NCBI GenBank assembly: GCA_002433465.1
Contig: DJIE01000241.1
Coordinates: 1 to 17,794, forward strand
Length of the DNA: 17,794 bases
From: Salinisphaera sp. UBA6602
GTDB lineage: Bacteria > Pseudomonadota > Gammaproteobacteria > Nevskiales > Salinisphaeraceae
Direction of reading: 5' to 3'
Below the pieces are notes generated by a model, which was not told the DNA's origin, did not search any database, and was given only the letters and a program-made list of their open reading frames with translations. The position numbers were made by a program, and so were the translations under genes. Below are positions 14,266 to 17,794 of the stretch, piece after piece (position 1 is the stretch's first letter; each line of letters opens with the position of its first letter).

Positions 14266-15275
14266 CCGCCCGCGCCGCGCATAACCGGGGTATCGACGGG
14301 CTGCGCCAGCCCTTCGGCCCGCGCTTTCTCCAGCCTGGGCGCGGCTACTGGCCTGTCATTACTGTCGTTCGCCGAGGTCGAGCGCTGCGTATCCGCCTGC
14401 TCCGGGCGTACGTGCACGGTGGCCGACAGGCCCACGGTCAGCACGCGCATATCCGGCCGGGAGTTGAAGTCGATGGTGACCGGCACGCGCTGGGCCAGGC
14501 GCACCCATTGAAAGACCGGATCGACGTTGGGCAGGTTGCGCTCACCGGGTGCGTTGTTGGCCACCGCAATACCGCGGCCGATGCTCGCGACGCGCCCGTG
14601 CAACCGCTCGGGGCTGGCCATGAGATCGATATCCACCGGATCGCCGATATCGATATGCGAAAGCTTGGTTTCCTCGAAATACGCGGTCACCCGAAAGGTG
14701 TCGGCGTTGACCAGCGTCATCATCGATTGCCCCTGGGTGGCATAGTCGCCTTCGTCGAGCAGCAGATGGGTGACATAGCCATCGACCGGCGAGCGTACCG
14801 TGGCCCAGTCCAGATCCTGCTTTGCCTGGGCAAGACGGGCCTCGGCCTGGCTGACCGAGGCGGCCGCGGAGGCAGCTTCCGATTCGGCCTGTTGCAGGTC
14901 CTGGGTCGATACACCGCCACGCGGCAGGCGTTCCAGCCGGCGCGCGTTGCGCCTCGCGAAGTTTTCCTGGGCCTTGGCCTGCTCGAGTGCGGCGCGGGCT
15001 TCGGCCACGGCGTTTTCGAAACGCACCGGCTCGATCGCGAACAGCAGATCCCCCTTGTGGACATAGCTGTCGTCGGCGACCGCGACCCGGCCCACGGTGC
15101 CGGAAACTTCCGGTGCGATATTGACGACGTTGGCCTGCACGCGCGCATCGCGCGTCCACGGCGCATAGACGTAGTGCTGCCAGGCAAACCAGCCCAGCAG
15201 CACCGCGATCGCGACGACGGTCAGCGTGGCAATAACGCGTAGCGTGACCGCAAAAACTCGTTTCGAATTCGCCAT
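14262..15275 (-). CDS. HlyD-family periplasmic adaptor, AaeA-like
   Basis: This 337-residue membrane fusion protein has an N-terminal anchor helix at about 9-31, then WTRDARVQANVVNIAPEVSG, a standard opening of the AaeA/EmrA barrel. A lipoyl-like domain is split by a coiled coil rich in Ala, Gln and Glu (about 87-160). Next come VRSPVDGYVTHLLLDEGDYA and the beta-barrel region. The C-terminal 45 residues are polar and poorly conserved. It should link the FUSC pump in the inner membrane to the envelope for efflux of aromatic acids or similar compounds. AAGG lies 9 bases before the ATG. It is the last gene of the FUSC-DUF1656-HlyD operon, and its stop overlaps the convergent MFS stop. Confidence 0.9.
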   Translation of the reverse strand: MANSKRVFAVTLRVIATLTVVAIAVLLGWFAWQHYVYAPWTRDARVQANVVNIAPEVSGTVGRVAVADDSYVHKGDLLFAIEPVRFENAVAEARAALEQAKAQENFARRNARRLERLPRGGVSTQDLQQAESEAASAAASVSQAEARLAQAKQDLDWATVRSPVDGYVTHLLLDEGDYATQGQSMMTLVNADTFRVTAYFEETKLSHIDIGDPVDIDLMASPERLHGRVASIGRGIAVANNAPGERNLPNVDPVFQWVRLAQRVPVTIDFNSRPDMRVLTVGLSATVHVRPEQADTQRSTSANDSNDRPVAAPRLEKARAEGLAQPVDTPVMRGAGG

Positions 15276-15323
15276 TCAGGAAAACCTTGGATAAACCTCG
15301 TTATACCGCGTCGACCGGCGCGT

Positions 15324-15527
15324 TCATGGCCCGAACGCCAGCATCAAACTGGCCAGCAGAATGATGAAGAACGCCGCACCCGCCAGGGCCGGATGCCAGA
15401 ACAGCCGATGCGCACGACTGCGCAGCAACAGCGGTTGAACCACTAGATAGATCAAGCCGGTCGCGGCGAGAAACGCCAGAAACAGCGGCAGGTAAATGCC
15501 CCCGAATGCAATCTGCTCAGACAACAC
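15324..15527 (-). CDS. DUF1656 small membrane protein, AaeX-like
   Basis: This 67-residue inner-membrane protein has two hydrophobic helices and an N-terminus (LSEQIAFGGIYLPLFLAFL) matching DUF1656/AaeX proteins that accompany FUSC pumps. I set the start at the GTG at 15527-15525: it has GAGAGG 6 bases upstream and gives the family's usual length and start. An ATG at 15566 would add 13 unrelated residues lying over the pump gene. With the GTG it overlaps the FUSC stop by 11 bases, indicating coupled translation; the next codon, TTG at 15524, is the alternative. Its function is unknown. Confidence 0.85.
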   Translation of the reverse strand: MLSEQIAFGGIYLPLFLAFLAATGLIYLVVQPLLLRSRAHRLFWHPALAGAAFFIILLASLMLAFGP

Positions 15528-17628
15528 GATCGGCCTCTCCCAGACGAATAGCCGTGCCGTCGGCATTCTCGCGCGCTAGCCCGTAGTCGGCCAGCGCCGC
15601 GGCCACCAACTCCGCGGCCACCGCGGCGCGTACGCCGTGGCGTAGACGCAGTCTTGGCGTGAACGACAGCGCCTGGCTCAGCATCTGCTGGGCCAGCGCG
15701 TTGGCCCGCGTCTGCATGGCGAATACGTCCTTCACCGGGGGATAGCCGTGAGCAAACATCCGCTCGAGTTCTTCGAGCTCCTCATGCACGGATTGCTGGA
15801 TGGCATCGTCGAACCCGGCGCGGGTCGTCAGTAGGCGTAGCGATCGTGCCTCGATACCCATATTCACCGCAGAGAACGCCGCCTGCCGGGCGCTGACATG
15901 GGTGCGGCCCTGGTCAGCGGCTACCGGTAAGCGCAGCAGGCGATCGTAAACGCGGGTTTCAAAACGCTCGCGCGAGCCGGTAAAGCCTTTGGCAAGCTCA
16001 CCGAACATGCCCGCCAGGCGTTCGCGCAACAGATCGCGTGGCGTGACCGGCAGGATAATGGCAAAGGCCGCCAGCGCCAGAATCACGGCGAGCTCCGCGC
16101 CCATGAACGCTTCCGCAAAGCTCACGAAATCCTGGCGTGCGCCGTTGGCCGGGTTCACCAGTAGCGCAAACTGCACGAGGCTGATGCGTCCAATCAGGGC
16201 CCACTGGGGCGTGGCCATGGCGAGGCTCGCCACGAACACGAACGGCATCAGCACCACCATCAGCATCACGAACCCGTTAACCGCGGGCAGCAACGCGAAA
16301 TTGGCTATGAACGCGGCAACCCCGGCACAAAGGCCGCCTATACCAAATCCTTTGGCACCGCCGGCCGGGTCGTCACCGAGCGCAAACAAGGTCGTAAGCA
16401 CGGCCAGCAACACCATCATGCCGCTTAGCGCCGGTTCGTCGTGGGTCGCCCAGATGGCGGCGCCGACCGCGATGGCGGTGGCAGCACGCGCGGTGGTACG
16501 CAGTGATTCCCGCAGCGAGACAGGCGTCTGGAATTCCGTACGCCGAGGCGTATCGCGAACGCTCTTCTTTTCGGCCAGCAGCAGGCCGTGCTTGATGACC
16601 GCAGCCCGCATGCGATTGGCAAGATCCAGCGCGCGCGTGATGATTACCCAGTCCACCAGCGACCGCTCGCGATCGTGCTCCCGATCGGCACGGGCGTTCG
16701 TGAGTACCGCATTGTAAGCCTTGCTGAAGGCCAGCTTGATCGCGGACGTATTGTTCGGATCCTTTTCCAGCAGCGCTGCGGCCTCGTCGAGACGCTGTAA
16801 CGGGGTGCGGTCGATACGATCCCCGAACTTGCCGAGATAGACCTGCAGCGACGCCATGGCGCTGACCAGCGACAACAGTTCGTAGTCGAGGCGACGAGCC
16901 AGTCGATCGTACTCGGCAAAAGCGGGCTCGTCGTAGCGCGCGTATTGCCGCGTTTGCTCCAGGGCCAGCGTTTTATTGACCAGCTCATGGAGCTGCGGGT
17001 GCGGCGTGTTCGGATCGCCCGGATCGCCCTGTTGCGCATCACCTGTCTGCGGTTTGCGATCGATGCGCCTGAATTGGGCGCCGATGGCCTTGAGCGCATC
17101 GATACGGGCCGCGCGATACTTACGCGCCGTGGTACCCGGCGCGAGCAATACACTCACGAACGCAGCGACGACGGCGGCGAGTGCGGTTTCGGCGGTACGC
17201 GCCACGGCCACCGAGAATACGGTCGACGGATCGCCCATTGCCCGTACGCCCACGATCATCGTCACGTAGCCGGCCAGCACGAAGCCGTAGGACATGTTGT
17301 TTCGAAACAGGCTCGCACAGAAGACCATCAAGCCCACCCAGAGCACCAGGCTGGTACAGAACAGGGTGTAGCTCTGGGCAAAGAGCGCGATCAGCGTAAT
17401 CGATACGATGCCGGCGACGAAGGTACCAAGCAGGCGCGAAAACGCCCTGACCACCAGAAAGCCCGGCAGCGGCTGGATAAGGATCGCGACGTTGATGAAC
17501 GCCCAGTAGGCGTTGTCGAGCTGTAGCCAGAACGCAAGATAGAGCACCAGCGCGACCGAAATACAGCAACGAATCGCGAACGACAGGTTTTCGGCGCTCG
17601 GCGCCAGTAGCCAGGCCACTCGATTCAT
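15517..17628 (-). CDS. FUSC-family aromatic acid exporter, AaeB-like
   Basis: This is a pump of about 703 residues with two copies of a membrane module: a first helix cluster at about 15-165 and a second at about 385-545. Each is followed by a soluble helical region. In E. coli AaeB this layout exports p-hydroxybenzoate and related aromatic carboxylates when they build up. The start is uncertain. The ATG at 17628 (MNRVAWLLAPS) fits the family, and a TTG at 17643 would add five residues. Neither has a ribosome site, but TACAAT ends 6 bases before the ATG. The operon order is pump-DUF1656-adaptor, whereas E. coli has aaeX-aaeA-aaeB. Nearness to a phenolic acid catabolic cluster makes an aromatic acid substrate plausible. 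Confidence 0.88.
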   Translation of the reverse strand: MNRVAWLLAPSAENLSFAIRCCISVALVLYLAFWLQLDNAYWAFINVAILIQPLPGFLVVRAFSRLLGTFVAGIVSITLIALFAQSYTLFCTSLVLWVGLMVFCASLFRNNMSYGFVLAGYVTMIVGVRAMGDPSTVFSVAVARTAETALAAVVAAFVSVLLAPGTTARKYRAARIDALKAIGAQFRRIDRKPQTGDAQQGDPGDPNTPHPQLHELVNKTLALEQTRQYARYDEPAFAEYDRLARRLDYELLSLVSAMASLQVYLGKFGDRIDRTPLQRLDEAAALLEKDPNNTSAIKLAFSKAYNAVLTNARADREHDRERSLVDWVIITRALDLANRMRAAVIKHGLLLAEKKSVRDTPRRTEFQTPVSLRESLRTTARAATAIAVGAAIWATHDEPALSGMMVLLAVLTTLFALGDDPAGGAKGFGIGGLCAGVAAFIANFALLPAVNGFVMLMVVLMPFVFVASLAMATPQWALIGRISLVQFALLVNPANGARQDFVSFAEAFMGAELAVILALAAFAIILPVTPRDLLRERLAGMFGELAKGFTGSRERFETRVYDRLLRLPVAADQGRTHVSARQAAFSAVNMGIEARSLRLLTTRAGFDDAIQQSVHEELEELERMFAHGYPPVKDVFAMQTRANALAQQMLSQALSFTPRLRLRHGVRAAVAAELVAAALADYGLARENADGTAIRLGEADRVV

Positions 17629-17634
17629 TTGTGT

Positions 17635-17671
17635 ATTGTACAACCATATTGGCCACAGCCATAGCCTGTGG
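17635..17671 (-). promoter_or_regulatory. candidate promoter and inverted repeat before the FUSC operon
   Basis: On the minus strand TACAAT (17640-17635) would be a -10 that puts transcription start at or near the ATG at 17628. Upstream, CCACAG (17671-17666 on the minus strand) and CTGTGG (17658-17653) form a 6-bp inverted repeat with a 7-base spacer, over the expected -35 position, which itself is poor. This is what an operator or activator site would look like, but the repeat is short. The remaining bases to the window end hold nothing I can identify. Confidence 0.3.
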
Positions 17672-17794
17672 ACGCGTTGTTACGCCGGTCGATTCTAGCA
17701 AGCCTCTTCGTTTACATATGCCTATCGGTCGCGCCGGCGCGCCATTGCCAACGTCGCCCCCTTCACGAGAGCCTAAGCACGAACTGCAACGTGC

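Noticed and set aside
13263..15242. Long plus-strand frame running through the MFS gene and antisense to the adaptor gene
   Set aside because: It crosses two well-supported genes in the wrong frame or strand, and its product is rich in Arg and Gly without family features.

Overview
The window is GC-rich proteobacterial DNA with dense ORFs, short intergenic gaps and ATGA-type gene overlaps. The GreB protein, the AaeB/DUF1656/HlyD efflux trio and the HpaR-type MarR regulator point to a gammaproteobacterium. A halophilic Salinisphaera-like genus is my guess; no marker gene in the window settles it. I see no rRNA, tRNA, CRISPR array, transposase or phage gene.

Left part (1-2736). The start of livG, then livM and livH, form a minus-strand branched-chain-type ABC transporter operon with overlapping ends. 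It faces a 796-base non-coding region with an AT-rich tract and diverges from the catabolic genes. A 42-codon reading frame with an excellent Shine-Dalgarno sequence overlaps the livH start. No substrate-binding protein gene is visible.

Centre (2737-12323, plus strand). This is a homoprotocatechuate (3,4-dihydroxyphenylacetate) meta-cleavage cluster: a VOC-fold extradiol dioxygenase, an HpaR-like regulator, HpaF, HpaE, a single-domain HpaG, HpaH and HpaI. Then come a MobA-like FAD aromatic hydroxylase and a secreted metallo-beta-lactamase-fold hydrolase. Together the enzymes should turn a hydroxylated phenylacetate into pyruvate and succinate semialdehyde. The architecture is unusual: the dioxygenase matches the Brevibacterium/Arthrobacter type, not the LigB-type HpaD of E. 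coli, and a one-component flavoprotein stands where HpaBC is usually found. The dioxygenase and hpaF promoters share one promoter-operator module, TTGAC(A/G) + 17 nt + CATG(A/C)T embedded in TTAACATGNTAAA. This is the strongest regulatory signal in the window and the probable HpaR site.

Right part (12371-17794). A perfect 10-bp hairpin closes the catabolic region. greB and a DHA3/EntS-like MFS transporter follow on the plus strand. The MFS stop overlaps convergently by 4 bp with a minus-strand efflux operon: FUSC protein (AaeB-like), DUF1656 protein (AaeX-like) and HlyD-family periplasmic adaptor (AaeA-like). That family exports aromatic carboxylic acids, so it may act as a relief valve beside the catabolic genes.
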